Shown here one piece after another: positions 11,064-21,625 of a DNA stretch of 64,000 nucleotides. A program made the translations under genes and the position numbers. The notes under the pieces were generated by a model. It was not told the origin of the DNA. It worked only from the letters and a program-made list of their open reading frames with translations, and ran no database searches. Origin of the DNA: Amphritea sp. (GTDB lineage: Bacteria; Pseudomonadota; Gammaproteobacteria; Pseudomonadales; Balneatricaceae); assembly GCF_016744155.1 (NCBI RefSeq), contig NZ_JADGEW010000018.1, positions 1 to 64,000 on the forward strand. Reading direction: 5' to 3'. The stretch's first letter is position 1, and each line of letters begins with the position of its first letter.

Positions 11064-11828
11064 ATGCGTAAGACGATTGTTGCAGGAAACTGGAAAATGA
11101 ACGGTACCAGTGAGTCTATTAAGACTTTGCTGGAAAATATCACCGGCGGTGCGATAAATATCGACGGCCTGGTGACGCTGGTTTGTCCGCCTGCAGTCTA
11201 CCTGTCTCAGGTTGTGGCTCAGACAGCTGATGCCCCTGTTTCGGTAGGTGCGCAGAATGTGTCAGCACAGCCAAAGGGTGCGTATACTGGTGAGTGGTCA
11301 CTGGAAATGCTGCAAGATCTGGGTTGTGAGTATGTGATTTTAGGGCATTCTGAGCGACGTAGTATCTTTGGTGAAAGCGATGCGATAGTGGCTGAAAAAG
11401 TCGCTGCGACACTTGAAGCTGAACTGGTTCCGGTGCTTTGTGTCGGTGAAACGCTTGAACAGCGTGAAGCCGGGAAGGCCTTGGCGGTAGTGAGTTCACA
11501 GATTGATGTGGTGCTGCAGCAGGTTGGTATTGAAGGCTTCGCTTCAACGGTTATTGCATATGAGCCTGTTTGGGCTATAGGTACCGGATTGACGGCAACG
11601 CCGGAGGACGCGCAGGCAATACATGCTGCGATTCGTTCACAGCTTGCAAAGCACAATGCAAATATTGCTGAAAACCTGTCGATTCTATATGGCGGTAGTA
11701 TGAATGCTGCAAACGCAGCAGAGCTTTTAGCTCAACAGGATATTGATGGCGGTCTGATTGGCGGCGCATCACTGAAAGCTGATGAATTCCTGACGATCTG
11801 CGCTGCGGCTGCAGAGAGTCGTAAGTAA
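11064..11828 (+). CDS. tpiA: Triosephosphate isomerase
   Basis: Glycolytic/gluconeogenic interconversion of dihydroxyacetone phosphate and glyceraldehyde-3-phosphate. The 254 residues begin MRKTIVAGNWKMNG, with Asn9 and Lys11 of the active site. The catalytic His lies in LGHSERR, the catalytic Glu in AYEPVWAIGTG, and loop 6 follows. I chose ATG 11064 rather than the in-frame ATG at 11034 because GAGGG (11053-11057) lies at proper spacing and the family starts here. It is followed by secG after 12 bases. Confidence 0.97.
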   Translation: MRKTIVAGNWKMNGTSESIKTLLENITGGAINIDGLVTLVCPPAVYLSQVVAQTADAPVSVGAQNVSAQPKGAYTGEWSLEMLQDLGCEYVILGHSERRSIFGESDAIVAEKVAATLEAELVPVLCVGETLEQREAGKALAVVSSQIDVVLQQVGIEGFASTVIAYEPVWAIGTGLTATPEDAQAIHAAIRSQLAKHNANIAENLSILYGGSMNAANAAELLAQQDIDGGLIGGASLKADEFLTICAAAAESRK

Positions 11829-11840
11829 GTGGAAAAATAG

Positions 11841-12206
11841 ATGGAAACTCTGGTTCTTGCTGTACATGTTCTGCTGGCTGCAGCCATTATTGCTCTGGTG
11901 CTATTGCAGCAGGGTAAAGGTGCTGAGGCAGGCGCGTCTTTTGGTGCGGGTGCTTCACAGACCGTTTTTGGTAGTAAGGGTTCAGGTTCTTTTCTGAGTC
12001 GAATGACTGCGGTTATGGCAACTGGTCTGTTTGTTACCAGTTTTGTCCTGGCTGTATATGCTAAAGATCAGGCGTCAACAGTAACTGAGGCTGGAGTACC
12101 AGCGGCAGAGCTTATTGAAAGTGCTGCGCAACAGGCTGAAACATTGCCTGTGCTCGAAGAGCAGAAGGCTCCAGTCGGTGATACAGATATACCGCCTGCT
12201 GAGTAA
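11841..12206 (+). CDS. secG: Protein translocase subunit SecG
   Basis: Small inner-membrane partner of SecYE that assists preprotein translocation. The 121 residues show two hydrophobic segments (about 2-20 and 52-72) around the conserved [23 protein letters not shown] loop, followed by a non-conserved acidic Ala/Glu-rich tail. It is encoded immediately upstream of tRNA-Leu, as in E. coli, and is probably co-transcribed with it. Confidence 0.96.
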   Translation: METLVLAVHVLLAAAIIALVLLQQGKGAEAGASFGAGASQTVFGSKGSGSFLSRMTAVMATGLFVTSFVLAVYAKDQASTVTEAGVPAAELIESAAQQAETLPVLEEQKAPVGDTDIPPAE

Positions 12207-12220
12207 TACCTAGTAACAAA

Positions 12221-12307
12221 GCCGAAGTGGTGGAATTGGTAGACACGCCATCTTGAGGGGGTGGTGGCCTTATGGTCGTGCGGGTTCAAGTCCCGCCTTC
12301 GGCACCA
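12221..12307 (+). tRNA. leuU: tRNA-Leu (anticodon GAG)
   Basis: 87-base class II tRNA. The acceptor arm is GCCGAAG pairing with CTTCGGC, and CCA is encoded. The D arm is GGTGGAATTGGTAGACAC, the anticodon loop TTGAGGG gives GAG, then comes a long variable arm and the GGTTCAAGTCC T arm. The secG-leuU-metY-rimP-nusA order is the E. coli order. A terminator follows at 12316-12343. Confidence 0.97.
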
Positions 12308-12315
12308 TATTTTAT

Positions 12316-12343
12316 AAAAAAGCGCCTATTGGCGCTTTTTTTT
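12316..12343 (+). terminator. Terminator after tRNA-Leu
   Basis: A-run plus GCGCC (12316-12326), TATT loop, GGCGC plus eight T (12331-12343). It ends the tpiA-secG-leuU transcript. Confidence 0.92.
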
Positions 12344-12443
12344 GTTTTTGGGTTTTTGAATCACAGTCATCTATATGAAATCTTGTTTTGTCGATGTGAA
12401 TTAAGATCCAGAGTGAATGATTGGTTAAACCTTAAAGCTGTCC

Positions 12444-12472
12444 TTGAACTACCTTGTCTGTGGGAGTATAAT
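12444..12472 (+). promoter_or_regulatory. Sigma-70 promoter of the initiator tRNA
   Basis: TTGAAC (12444-12449) and a perfect TATAAT (12467-12472) separated by 17 bases. Transcription would start at about 12479, roughly 10 bases before the mature tRNA 5' end. Confidence 0.85.
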
Positions 12473-12488
12473 TCTCGCCGATTTCTGA

Positions 12489-12565
<77 letters not shown>

Positions 12566-12756
12566 TTTTTTAAGATGTAATCAGAAAGAAGAGTTTCTTG
12601 AACGGACTCTTGAGGGTTAATCAGATGAATTTTTGTCTAACTGTTCATTCCTTTTTAGGGAGACGGTTGGGTAGAAGTTGATTCCCATTAGCAATTTCAG
12701 AATGCTGTTGTGTTAGATAAGCATCCGGAATTGTCGATCAAGCAGTACGTTGATTG

Positions 12757-12777
12757 GCCCCTTTTTAGGGGCTTTTT
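12757..12777 (+). terminator. First terminator between tRNA-fMet and rimP
   Basis: GCCCCT (12757-12762) / AGGGGC (12767-12772) followed by TTTTT. The outer AGTACG (12745-12750) and CGTACT (12778-12783) could extend the palindrome. Confidence 0.8.
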
Positions 12778-12808
12778 CGTACTTGCGACCTACTGGGTCG
12801 TGTGTTGA

Positions 12809-12830
12809 ATGGGTCTTAGACCCATTTTTT
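12809..12830 (+). terminator. Second terminator, directly before rimP
   Basis: ATGGGTC (12809-12815) / GACCCAT (12819-12825) with a 3-base loop and a TTTTTT tail. It ends only 35 bases before the rimP start, so rimP-nusA-infB expression depends on readthrough, antitermination or a promoter I do not see after it. Confidence 0.8.
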
Positions 12831-12864
12831 GTTTGCATTGAAAGTGCATTTAGAGGTTTTTTGC

Positions 12865-13320
12865 GTGTCTGCAAAGTTGAGTATGTTACAGGAACTGATT
12901 GAGCCATCCGTGGTGGCTCTCGGTTATCAGTTATGGGGTTTCGAAATGATATCCCAGGGGCGTCATAGCATGTTGCGAATCTATGTTGATGCCGAAGCGG
13001 GTATCGATGTAGAAGATTGTGCCAAGGTAAGCCGTCAGGTGAGCGGTATTCTGGATGTAGAAGATCCGATTAGCGGAGAATATACGTTGGAAGTCTCCTC
13101 TCCTGGCATGGATCGTCCACTGTTTACGCTGGAACAGTACAAAGCTTATGTCGGACACGTCCTGCAGTTGAAGCTGCGTATGCCATTTGATGGACGCCGC
13201 AATTTTAAGGGGCTCCTCAGTGGTATCGAAGATGAAGATATCGTGCTGATTGTCGACCAGGAAGAGTTCCTGTTGCCGATAGATCACATAGAGAAAGCAA
13301 ATATAGTTCCTCAGTTCTGA
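12865..13320 (+). CDS. rimP: Ribosome maturation factor RimP
   Basis: Needed for late 30S subunit maturation. The 151 residues cover the N-terminal DUF150 domain with [16 protein letters not shown] and [12 protein letters not shown], and the C-terminal SH3-like domain ending KANIVPQF. I chose GTG 12865 because TAGAGG (12851-12856) lies 8 bases upstream and the length then equals that of E. coli RimP; the open frame also contains an ATG at 12829. First gene of the conserved rimP-nusA-infB-rbfA-truB operon. Confidence 0.94.
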   Translation: MSAKLSMLQELIEPSVVALGYQLWGFEMISQGRHSMLRIYVDAEAGIDVEDCAKVSRQVSGILDVEDPISGEYTLEVSSPGMDRPLFTLEQYKAYVGHVLQLKLRMPFDGRRNFKGLLSGIEDEDIVLIVDQEEFLLPIDHIEKANIVPQF

Positions 13321-13361
13321 GATATTACAAAAGAATTGAATTTTGAGGTTGGGGCAGTTGT

Positions 13362-14852
13362 ATGAATAAAGAAATTCTACTGGTTGCAGAAGCAGTATCT
13401 AACGAAAAAGACGTTCCCCAAGAGGTTATCTTTGAGGCGATTGAATTGGCGTTGGCAACTGCGACCAAAAAACGTTATGACGAAGATGCGGATATCCGCG
13501 TAGTCATTGACCGTACTACGGGTGGTTACACTACTTTCCGTCACTGGGCAGTTGTCAGCAACGAAGGTGTGCCGCTGTTGGGCACTGAGTTGACTATGCA
13601 GGAGGCTGAAGAGATTGATAAAAACCTTCAGCCTGGCGATATCCACGAGGAAGAAGTGGAGTCTGTAAAGTTTGGCCGTATCGCGGCTCAGACGGCAAAG
13701 CAGGTTATCGTTCAGAAGGTTCGTGAAGCTGAGCGCGCTAAAGTTGTTGCGCTGTATAGCGGGCGCTTGGGTGAGTTACTCTCCGGTACCGTTAAGAAGG
13801 TGACCCGGGATAACGTCATTATGGATCTGGGTGCTAACGCAGAAGCTGTGTTGCCACGTGATCAACTGTTACCGCGTGAAACTTACCGGATGGGCGATCG
13901 GGTCCGTGCGGTACTGAATGAAATTCGTACGGAAGGTCGTGGACCGCAGCTGGCAATGAGCCGCAGCTGCCCTGAGATGCTGATTGAGTTGTTCCGCATT
14001 GAAGTGCCAGAAATCTCTGAAGAAGTTATTGATATCCGTGCTGCAGCTCGTGATCCGGGCTCTCGTGCCAAGATTGCAGTGAAAACCAATGATGGCCGGA
14101 TCGATCCGGTTGGTGCTTGTGTTGGTATGCGTGGTGCTCGGGTTCAAGCGGTTTCCAATGAGTTAAGTGGCGAGCGTGTCGATATCATTCTTTGGGATGA
14201 TAACCCGGCTCAGCTGGTGCTGAATGCGATGTCTCCGGCTGAAGTGGCTTCTATCGTAGTGGATGAAGATTCCCGCTCTATGGATGTTGCTGTTGCCCAG
14301 GAAAATCTGGCTATGGCCATTGGTCGTGGCGGTCAGAACGTGCGCCTGGCATCTGAATTGACCGGTTGGAAGCTCAATGTAATGACCGAAGATGAAGCTG
14401 CTGAGAAGCAGCAATCTGAGGCAGGTTCCATTCTGGAGATTTTCGTTAAACACCTTGATGTGGATGACGATATCGCAGAAGTGCTGGTAGATGAAGGCTT
14501 TACCTCTCTGGAAGAGGTGGCTTACGTTCCTGCTGAAGAGATGCTCGAAATTGATGGTTTCGATGAAGATATTGTTGATGAGCTGCGCACCCGCGCTAAG
14601 GATGCTCTACTGAACCTGGCGATCGCAAGTGAGGAGGTTCTTGAAAATGCTGAACCTGCTCAGGATCTGCTAGAGATGGAAGGTATGGAGCGTCACCTGG
14701 CTTTTGTTTTGGCCAGTAAAGGTATCGTAACTATGGAAGATCTGGCTGAGCAAGCGGTTGAAGACCTGCTTGAGATTCAAGAGCTGGATAAAGATAAGGC
14801 TGCAGCGCTGATTATGACTGCGCGCGCCCCATGGTTTGCGGACGAAGAATAA
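13362..14852 (+). CDS. nusA: Transcription termination/antitermination factor NusA
   Basis: RNA polymerase-binding factor that promotes pausing, termination and rRNA antitermination. The 496 residues show the N-terminal RNAP-binding domain, the S1 domain ([17 protein letters not shown], about 140-157), two KH domains (around [15 protein letters not shown] and [12 protein letters not shown]), and two C-terminal acidic repeats typical of gammaproteobacterial NusA. It ends 23 bases before infB. Confidence 0.98.
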   Translation: MNKEILLVAEAVSNEKDVPQEVIFEAIELALATATKKRYDEDADIRVVIDRTTGGYTTFRHWAVVSNEGVPLLGTELTMQEAEEIDKNLQPGDIHEEEVESVKFGRIAAQTAKQVIVQKVREAERAKVVALYSGRLGELLSGTVKKVTRDNVIMDLGANAEAVLPRDQLLPRETYRMGDRVRAVLNEIRTEGRGPQLAMSRSCPEMLIELFRIEVPEISEEVIDIRAAARDPGSRAKIAVKTNDGRIDPVGACVGMRGARVQAVSNELSGERVDIILWDDNPAQLVLNAMSPAEVASIVVDEDSRSMDVAVAQENLAMAIGRGGQNVRLASELTGWKLNVMTEDEAAEKQQSEAGSILEIFVKHLDVDDDIAEVLVDEGFTSLEEVAYVPAEEMLEIDGFDEDIVDELRTRAKDALLNLAIASEEVLENAEPAQDLLEMEGMERHLAFVLASKGIVTMEDLAEQAVEDLLEIQELDKDKAAALIMTARAPWFADEE

Positions 14853-14875
14853 GTCAACGGAGGAGATAAACCCAG

Positions 14876-17437
14876 ATGGCAGAAGTCACAGTAAAACAGC
14901 TTGCCGAAGTAGTTGGCGTTCCCGTTGATCGTTTGCTTACGCAGATGAAACAAGCAGGTATTGCAGGCAAAAATGAAGTCGCTTCCGTAACGGAAGATGA
15001 GCGTCAGAAACTGCTTAACCACCTGAAGCGTAGTCACGGTGAAAAATCCGATGGCGAGCCTAAGAAGATCACGTTAAAGCGCAAGACGACGAGTCAGCTT
15101 AAAGTATCGGGCGCAGCTGGTAAGAAAACTATCAATGTAGAAGTGCGGAAGAAACGCACCTATGTGAAACGTTCGGATGTTGAAGAGACGCCGGCTCAGG
15201 AAGCTAAAGGTTCTAGCCTTCAAACTGAGTTGCAAGATCAGGCACGTCGCGATACAGATCTGCAGGCAGCACAGGAAAAGCAGCGTGAAGATGCACGCTT
15301 GAAGGCTGAAGCTAAGGCGAAGCCTGAACAGGCCTCAGCGCCAGCGTCAAAGCCAGGCGCTGCACCAAGAAAGCCTTCGTCTACGCACAAGAAGGCCGCA
15401 GGTGCACCTAGGTCAGCTACTGCACCTAGATCAGCAGCTGCACCTAAGGCTGCTGGAGCACCGGCTGCGGCACCTGCTGCAACCCCGGCTGCGCCAAAGC
15501 AAGATCGTAAGAAAAACTTCCGTAGTCAGGATAAGCCTGCTGCCGGTCGTAAAGACAACAAGCGTTTGTCCCGTAAGCCGGGTGGCCGTGGTGATGGCCG
15601 CCGAGGTAAGCCGGTTCAGCGTGGTATGACCAGCTCTAACGTTCAGGCGTTTGAGAAACCTACAGCTCCAGTGATTCATGAAGTAGGTATCCCTGAGTCG
15701 ATTACTGTTGCAGAACTAGCTAAGAAAATGTCGGTTAAAGCTGCTGACCTGATCAAAGTGATGTTTAAGATGGGCGCTATGGCGACTATCAACTCCGTGA
15801 TCGATCAGGATACTGCAACTCTTGTGGTTGAAGAGATGGGTCATACGGCTGTTCCGATGGCAGGAAATACCGTTGAAGATCAGCTTATCCAGACATCTGG
15901 CGCAGCTGAAGAAATCGCTGGTGTTCAGGTAGAGCGAGCTCCGGTTGTTACCGTAATGGGTCATGTTGACCATGGTAAAACATCTTTACTGGATTATATT
16001 CGTGAAACCCGCGTTGCGGCAGGCGAATCCGGTGGTATTACCCAGCATATTGGTGCCTACCACGTAGAAACGGGTCATGGCATGGTGAGCTTCCTGGATA
16101 CACCGGGACACGCGGCGTTTACCGCCATGCGTGCCCGTGGTGCACAGCTGACCGATATCGTAATTCTGGTTGTTGCTGCAGATGATGGTGTTATGCCTCA
16201 AACCATTGAAGCGGTAGATCACGCCAAGGCGGCGGGTGTTCCTCTGGTTATCGCAGTCAACAAAATCGATAAAGAAGACGCTGACCCTGAACGTGTTAAG
16301 AACGAGCTGGCTCAGCGTGATGTTATCCCTGAGGAGTGGGGCGGTGAGGTCCAGTTTGTCAATGTTTCAGCCAAGACCGGTGAAGGTATTGATAAACTGC
16401 TGGACGCTGTTCTGCTGCAATCTGAACTACTTGAACTGACAGCGATTCCTGAAGCCTCGGGTCGTGGTGTTGTAGTTGAATCCCGTCTGGATAAAGGCCG
16501 GGGTCCTGTTGCGACTCTGTTGGTACAGAACGGTACGCTGAATCAGGGTGACATTGTCCTGGCAGGTCTGCAGTATGGACGTGTACGTGCGATGTTGGAT
16601 GAGAGAGGTAAGCCGGTTAAGTCGGCTGGACCTTCGATTCCTGTCGAGATTTTGGGACTGGATGGTACGCCTGGAGCCGGTGAAGAGTTCACTGTTGTTT
16701 CCAATGAGAAGAAGGCACGTGAAGTTGCTTTGTTCCGTCAGGGTAAGTACCGCGAGATTAAACTGCAGCGTCAGCAGCAGGCTAAGCTTGAGAATCTGTT
16801 TGAGAATATGAAGGCTGGTGATGTTAAGACTCTGAACATCATTCTGAAAGCGGACGTACGTGGTTCACTTGAAGCGCTGACAACCTCTCTGGTAGATCTG
16901 AGTACCGATGAAGTTAAGGTAAATATCGTTTCCGGCGGTGTCGGTGGTATTGCTGAAACCGATGCTAACCTTGCGCTGGCTTCCAGCGCGATCATGATCG
17001 GCTTTAACGTACGTGCAGATGCTCAGGCTCGTGCAATCGTTGAACGTGAAGAGATCGAGCTGCGCTACTACAGCGTTATCTATGACATCATCGATGACGT
17101 TAAGCTGGCTATGACTGGTCTGTTGTCACCTGAGTTCAAAGAAGAGATCGTGGGTATTGCCGAAGTACGTGATGTCTTCCGTGCACCTAAGATTGGCGCT
17201 GTTGCCGGCTGTATGGTGACCGAAGGTTCTGTCTTCCGTAACAAGCGTATCCGGGTACTGCGTGAAAACGTGGTTATCTATGAAGGTGAGCTAGAGTCTC
17301 TGCGTCGCTTTAAAGATAACGTAGCTGATGTTCGTCAGGGCATGGAGTGCGGAATCGGCGTTAAGAACTACAATGATGTTAAAGTCGGCGATCAGATCGA
17401 AGTCTTCGACACAGTTGAAGTTCAGCGTACTTTGTAA
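14876..17437 (+). CDS. infB: Translation initiation factor IF-2
   Basis: GTPase that positions initiator tRNA on the 30S subunit. The 853 residues comprise an N-terminal IF2_N segment (1-55), a long low-complexity Lys/Arg/Ala/Pro linker (about 90-250), a second IF2_N domain, the G domain and the C-terminal domains. The G domain has [13 protein letters not shown] and NKID signatures. GGAGG precedes the ATG at suitable spacing, and rbfA begins 18 bases after the stop. An internal start giving a shorter isoform, known in E. coli, was not identified. Confidence 0.98.
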   Translation: MAEVTVKQLAEVVGVPVDRLLTQMKQAGIAGKNEVASVTEDERQKLLNHLKRSHGEKSDGEPKKITLKRKTTSQLKVSGAAGKKTINVEVRKKRTYVKRSDVEETPAQEAKGSSLQTELQDQARRDTDLQAAQEKQREDARLKAEAKAKPEQASAPASKPGAAPRKPSSTHKKAAGAPRSATAPRSAAAPKAAGAPAAAPAATPAAPKQDRKKNFRSQDKPAAGRKDNKRLSRKPGGRGDGRRGKPVQRGMTSSNVQAFEKPTAPVIHEVGIPESITVAELAKKMSVKAADLIKVMFKMGAMATINSVIDQDTATLVVEEMGHTAVPMAGNTVEDQLIQTSGAAEEIAGVQVERAPVVTVMGHVDHGKTSLLDYIRETRVAAGESGGITQHIGAYHVETGHGMVSFLDTPGHAAFTAMRARGAQLTDIVILVVAADDGVMPQTIEAVDHAKAAGVPLVIAVNKIDKEDADPERVKNELAQRDVIPEEWGGEVQFVNVSAKTGEGIDKLLDAVLLQSELLELTAIPEASGRGVVVESRLDKGRGPVATLLVQNGTLNQGDIVLAGLQYGRVRAMLDERGKPVKSAGPSIPVEILGLDGTPGAGEEFTVVSNEKKAREVALFRQGKYREIKLQRQQQAKLENLFENMKAGDVKTLNIILKADVRGSLEALTTSLVDLSTDEVKVNIVSGGVGGIAETDANLALASSAIMIGFNVRADAQARAIVEREEIELRYYSVIYDIIDDVKLAMTGLLSPEFKEEIVGIAEVRDVFRAPKIGAVAGCMVTEGSVFRNKRIRVLRENVVIYEGELESLRRFKDNVADVRQGMECGIGVKNYNDVKVGDQIEVFDTVEVQRTL

Positions 17438-17455
17438 AGGTGTATTGACACTACC

Positions 17456-17854
17456 ATGGCAAGAGAATTTAGTCGTACACAGCGGATATCTGACCAGGTC
17501 CAAAAGGACCTGGCTCAGTTGATTCAGCGAGAAATTAAAGACCCACGTCTGGGGATGGTGACCATCAGCTATGTAAAGATCGCTAAAGATCTTGGCTATG
17601 CTGATATCTACATCACCGTTATGGCGCTGGGTGGTAAAGATGAAGCTACTGCAGTGACAGAATCTTTAAAAATTCTGAACGGTGCATCAGGCTTCCTGCG
17701 TGGACAGTTGTCCAGCAAGATCAAACTGCGGGTGATGCCGCAACTGCGTTTCCATTTTGATGAGAGTGTTGACCGTGGTCGACGTCTGAATGATCTGATT
17801 ATTAAGGCGTCTCATGCTGACGGTCGTAATAACAACTCTGAAGACGGAGAGTAA
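17456..17854 (+). CDS. rbfA: 30S ribosome-binding factor RbfA
   Basis: KH-type cold-shock ribosome assembly factor that binds free 30S subunits during 16S 5'-end maturation. The 132 residues start MAREFSRTQRISDQVQKDLA and contain DPRLGMVTISYVKIAKDLGYADIYITV and LRVMPQLRFHFDES, the family signatures. It sits between infB and truB with three bases to the latter, inside the conserved operon. Confidence 0.97.
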   Translation: MAREFSRTQRISDQVQKDLAQLIQREIKDPRLGMVTISYVKIAKDLGYADIYITVMALGGKDEATAVTESLKILNGASGFLRGQLSSKIKLRVMPQLRFHFDESVDRGRRLNDLIIKASHADGRNNNSEDGE

Positions 17855-17857
17855 CCT

Positions 17858-18814
17858 TTGGCTAGACGGGCAAAAGGCCGGTCGGTCAATGGTATTTTTC
17901 TGCTCGATAAACCGGGTGGGATCTCATCAAACCGGGCGCTACAAATTGTAAAACGTATCTACGGTGCTGCTAAGGCAGGCCATACCGGTGCGCTGGATCC
18001 ATTGGCGACGGGGATGTTGCCGCTTTGCTTTGGTGAAGCGACTAAGTTTTCCCAGTTTCTACTGAATGCAGATAAGCGTTATATCACCACCGCTAAACTG
18101 GGTCAGCGAACTGATACCAGTGATGCCGATGGTGTCGTTGTTGAGGAACGGCCGCTGCCGGATGATCTCAACAGCGAACAGATTGATGAGTTATTGCAAC
18201 GGGATTTTACCGGTCTGATTACTCAGGTACCTTCGATGTTTTCAGCCCTGAAGCATAATGGGCAGCCGCTTTATAAACTGGCTCGTCAGGGTATTGAAGT
18301 TGAAGTGAAGAGTCGGCAGATCACGGTGCATAGCATCGAAGTGCTGGATTTTCGGGGCGATGAAGTCGATCTGGATATCCGCTGCAGTAAAGGCACCTAT
18401 ATCCGTTCAATAGTGCAGGATATGGGTGAAATACTCGGCTGTGGTGCTCATGTGAAGATGCTGCGCAGGCTCGATTCTGGCCCCTATAAGGCTGAGAGTA
18501 TGATGCCATTAGCTGATTTAGAACAGCTGGTCGCGGATATGGGTGCTGATGCTTCGGTAGAACAGATACAAACGCATCTGGATGGGTTATTATTGCCGTC
18601 CTGGAGTCCGGTGGAAGATGCCCCTGAGGTATTGTTGTCGGATATCCAAACCGATGCTCTTTGTAAAGGGCAGTGGGTGATGCTGGATGATGTTGCAGTG
18701 CTGCCTCTGGTACGTATTCGTGATGCTGCCAGTGATAAGTTTCTGGGTATTGGTGAAGTTGACACCGCCGGGCAGTTATTGCCGCGTCGGTTAATGAGTA
18801 CTCAGAATCTGTAA
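17858..18814 (+). CDS. truB: tRNA pseudouridine-55 synthase
   Basis: Forms pseudouridine 55 in the T loop of tRNAs. The 318 residues include the catalytic motif GHTGALDPLATGMLP with Asp47, and a C-terminal PUA-like region. The start is TTG 17858, supported by GGAGA (17846-17850) at 7-base spacing; no in-frame ATG exists nearby. A GC hairpin (18821-18850) follows the stop without a T run. Confidence 0.97.
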   Translation: MARRAKGRSVNGIFLLDKPGGISSNRALQIVKRIYGAAKAGHTGALDPLATGMLPLCFGEATKFSQFLLNADKRYITTAKLGQRTDTSDADGVVVEERPLPDDLNSEQIDELLQRDFTGLITQVPSMFSALKHNGQPLYKLARQGIEVEVKSRQITVHSIEVLDFRGDEVDLDIRCSKGTYIRSIVQDMGEILGCGAHVKMLRRLDSGPYKAESMMPLADLEQLVADMGADASVEQIQTHLDGLLLPSWSPVEDAPEVLLSDIQTDALCKGQWVMLDDVAVLPLVRIRDAASDKFLGIGEVDTAGQLLPRRLMSTQNL

Positions 18815-18820
18815 TTGAAT

Positions 18821-18850
18821 TTGCTGGTGTGGCTTAGGCGACACCGGCAA
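18821..18850 (+). other. Intercistronic hairpin truB-rpsO
   Basis: TTGCTGGTGT (18821-18830) pairs with ACACCGGCAA (18841-18850, one G-T pair), loop of ten. There is no following T run, so it is more likely an RNA processing or stability element than a terminator. Confidence 0.55.
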
Positions 18851-18939
18851 TCTGACGTTGAACTGACAATATGCTCGGTACAACGCGACTATTAATCCAC
18901 CACATATGTGGTGTGCATATTATTTTTGGAGTTTTAAAA

Positions 18940-19209
18940 ATGGCATTATCTGTAGAAAAGAAAGCTGAGATCGTAGCTGAGTATGCTCGTGGTGAAGGCG
19001 ACACTGGTTCTCCTGAAGTACAAGTTGCTTTGCTGACTAACAACATTGTTGGTTTGCAGTCTCACTTTAAAGGTCACATCCATGACCACCATTCTCGTCG
19101 CGGTCTTATCCGCATGGTAAACCAGCGTCGTAAGCTGCTGGACTACCTGAAGAAGAAAGATGTTACTCGTTACGCTGATCTGATCAAGCGTCTGGGTCTG
19201 CGTCGCTAA
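18940..19209 (+). CDS. rpsO: 30S ribosomal protein S15
   Basis: Primary binder of the central domain of 16S rRNA. The 89 residues from [18 protein letters not shown] to [13 protein letters not shown] match the family in full. ATG 18940 is preceded by GGAG (18928-18931) and is the conserved start; the frame is open further upstream. The leader holds a palindrome CCACCACATATGTGGTG (18898-18914), placed where S15 autoregulatory structures occur in other bacteria. Confidence 0.98.
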   Translation: MALSVEKKAEIVAEYARGEGDTGSPEVQVALLTNNIVGLQSHFKGHIHDHHSRRGLIRMVNQRRKLLDYLKKKDVTRYADLIKRLGLRR

Positions 19210-19218
19210 GATAATGTT

Positions 19219-19249
19219 CCGGGGTCATCTTTGATGACCCCGGTGCTTT
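19219..19249 (+). terminator. Terminator after rpsO
   Basis: CCGGGGTCAT (19219-19228) / ATGACCCCGG (19234-19243), loop CTTTG, followed by TGCTTTTT. As in E. coli, readthrough could still feed pnp. Confidence 0.88.
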
Positions 19250-19304
19250 TTAAGATCCGTAAAATTCGGATTTTTATCATGAGTCTGTACAGCGTATACA
19301 CCAA

Positions 19305-19360
19305 CCAGCCTGTACTCTGGTGAACTCTTGAAACGATAAGAGTCCAGCAGAGTACTGGCT
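19305..19360 (+). promoter_or_regulatory. Long stem-loop in the pnp leader
   Basis: The arm at 19305-19329 (CCAGCCTGTACTCTGG then TGAACTCTT) pairs with 19338-19360 (AAGAGTCCAGC then AGAGTACTGGCT) over more than 20 pairs with few mismatches. In E. coli a comparable pnp leader stem is cut by RNase III and then used by PNPase to repress its own mRNA; the same role is inferred here. Confidence 0.7.
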
Positions 19361-19425
19361 AAAAGAGGCCGGTGTTACGTCGCACAGACATTTTTTTATT
19401 TTGCATAAAGGTAAGGAATATAATC

Positions 19426-21528
19426 GTGCCACAAGCAATTACTAAAACGTTCCAGTACGGTAAGCATGAAGTTACCCTGGAAACAGGTCGTATTGCCCGT
19501 CAGGCAAGCGGTGCTGTATTGGTTACTATGGGCGGAGTACAGGTTCTGTGTACAGTCGTTGGAGCTAAATCTGCTCGCGAAGGTCAGGACTTCTTCCCAT
19601 TGGCTGTTCACTATCAGGAAAAGTACTACGCTGTAGGCCGTATCCCTGGTGGTTTCTTCAAGCGTGAAGCGCGTCCATCTGAGAAAGAGACACTGACTTC
19701 TCGTCTGATCGACCGTCCAATCCGTCCACTGTTTCCGAAAGGTTACATGAATGAAGTACAGGTTATCTGTACTGTTGTTTCTGCGGATAAGATTAACGAT
19801 CCTGATATCGCTGCACTGATCGGTACTTCTGCTGCACTAGCTGTCTCCGGTATTCCATTCCAGGGCCCTATCGGTGGCGCTCGGGTCGGTTACACTGAAG
19901 AAGCGGGTTACTCGCTTAACCCAACGTATGAAGAGCTGCAAACTTCCATGCTAGACATGGTTGTTGCCGGTACTTCTGAAGCGGTTCTGATGGTTGAGTC
20001 TCAAGCTCAGGAATTGTCTGAAGATGAAATGCTGGGTGCTGTAGTTTATGGCCATCAGCAGATGCAGGTTGCTATCAATGCGATCAACGAACTGGTTGCT
20101 GAAGCGGGTAAGCCGCGTTGGGAATATACGCCTGAAGCTAAGAACGAAGCACTGATCGAGCAGGTTCGTGCTTCTGTTGGTGAAGACATTAATGCTGCTT
20201 ACCAGACTGCTGACAAGATGCAGCGTCAGGGCTCACTGTCTGATGCCCGCGCTAAAGTTGTTGCAGCGCTGTGCGGTGAAGAAGGTCAGCCTTCTGCCGG
20301 TGAAGTAGGCGATATCTTTAAGTCTCTGGAGAAAGAGATTGTTCGTGGCCGTATCATTGATGGGCATCCACGTATCGATGGTCGCGACAGTAAGACTGTT
20401 CGTGGCATCGAAGTTGAGATCGATGTGCTTCGCGGTACTCACGGTTCTTCTCTGTTTACCCGTGGCGAAACTCAGTCAGTAGTGACTTGTACACTAGGTA
20501 CAGCACGTGATCAGCAGATCATTGATGCGATCGAAGGCGAACGCCGCGATCCGTTTATGCTGCACTACAACTTCCCTCCATACTCTGTAGGTGAAGCAGG
20601 ACGTGTTGGTTTCACTAGCCGTCGTGAAGTAGGTCATGGTCGTCTGGCGCGTCGTGGTGTTGCTGCGGTTCTGCCATCTCAGGAAGAGTTTCCATACACT
20701 ATCCGTATAGTATCTGAGATCACTGAATCTAACGGTTCAAGTTCTATGGCATCTGTTTGTGGTGCGTCTCTGTCTATGATGGATGCGGGTGTACCTCTGA
20801 AAGCGCCTGTTGCTGGTATTGCGATGGGTCTGGTTAAAGATGGCGAGCGTTTTGCTGTACTGACCGATATTCTGGGTGATGAAGATCACCTGGGCGATAT
20901 GGACTTTAAAGTAGCGGGTACCGATGCTGGTGTTACCGCACTGCAGATGGATATCAAGATCACCGGTATTACCGAAGAGATCATGGATATCGCTCTGGAG
21001 CAGGCTTATGAAGCTCGTGCTCACATCCTGAAAGAGATGGCTAAGGTTATCGGTTACGCTCGTCCGGAACTACCAGATAATGCGCCAGCGATGACTCTGC
21101 TTGAGATCAATCCTGAGAAGATTCGTGACGTTATTGGTAAGGGCGGAGCAACTATCCGTGCTTTGACTGAACAGACCGGCGCGACTATCGATATCGAAGA
21201 TAACGGTACTGTTCGTATCTATGCAGCTGATAAAGCTGCGGCTCAGGCAGCTGTTGATAAAGTTAAAGAGATCACTGCTGAAGCTGAAGTTGGTCAGGTA
21301 TACGAAGGTAAGGTTGTACGTCTGGAAGAGTTCGGCGCCTTTGTTAACATCCTGCCAGGTAAAGATGGTCTGGTTCACATCTCTCAAATCGCTAACAAGC
21401 GTATCGAGAAAGTAACCGATTATATCAAGATGGATGACGTGATTAAGGTTAAGGTACTGGACGTGGATCCACGCGGCCGTATCAAGCTGACTATGCGCGA
21501 CCTGGAAGCTGACGAGTCTGTAGAGTAA
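19426..21528 (+). CDS. pnp: Polyribonucleotide nucleotidyltransferase (PNPase)
   Basis: Phosphorolytic 3'-to-5' exoribonuclease of the degradosome that can also polymerise RNA tails. The 700 residues comprise two RNase PH domains joined by a helical domain, then a KH domain (around [15 protein letters not shown]) and an S1 domain ([21 protein letters not shown]). GTG 19426 ([16 protein letters not shown]) is preferred because AAGGAA (19413-19418) lies 7 bases upstream and the family begins here. rpsO lies upstream, as usual. Confidence 0.97.
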   Translation: MPQAITKTFQYGKHEVTLETGRIARQASGAVLVTMGGVQVLCTVVGAKSAREGQDFFPLAVHYQEKYYAVGRIPGGFFKREARPSEKETLTSRLIDRPIRPLFPKGYMNEVQVICTVVSADKINDPDIAALIGTSAALAVSGIPFQGPIGGARVGYTEEAGYSLNPTYEELQTSMLDMVVAGTSEAVLMVESQAQELSEDEMLGAVVYGHQQMQVAINAINELVAEAGKPRWEYTPEAKNEALIEQVRASVGEDINAAYQTADKMQRQGSLSDARAKVVAALCGEEGQPSAGEVGDIFKSLEKEIVRGRIIDGHPRIDGRDSKTVRGIEVEIDVLRGTHGSSLFTRGETQSVVTCTLGTARDQQIIDAIEGERRDPFMLHYNFPPYSVGEAGRVGFTSRREVGHGRLARRGVAAVLPSQEEFPYTIRIVSEITESNGSSSMASVCGASLSMMDAGVPLKAPVAGIAMGLVKDGERFAVLTDILGDEDHLGDMDFKVAGTDAGVTALQMDIKITGITEEIMDIALEQAYEARAHILKEMAKVIGYARPELPDNAPAMTLLEINPEKIRDVIGKGGATIRALTEQTGATIDIEDNGTVRIYAADKAAAQAAVDKVKEITAEAEVGQVYEGKVVRLEEFGAFVNILPGKDGLVHISQIANKRIEKVTDYIKMDDVIKVKVLDVDPRGRIKLTMRDLEADESVE

Positions 21529-21546
21529 ATTCGTTTTAGCTTACTG

Positions 21547-21576
21547 AAAAAGCCCCGCTGATGCGGGGCTTTTTTG
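21547..21576 (+). terminator. Terminator after pnp
   Basis: AGCCCCGC (21551-21558) / GCGGGGCT (21563-21570) with TGAT loop, A run before and T run after. Confidence 0.92.
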
Positions 21577-21625
21577 TGACTGCAGATTGTGTAGAGTTGG
21601 AAAAGAAGAGAGGCGGTGATTGATT

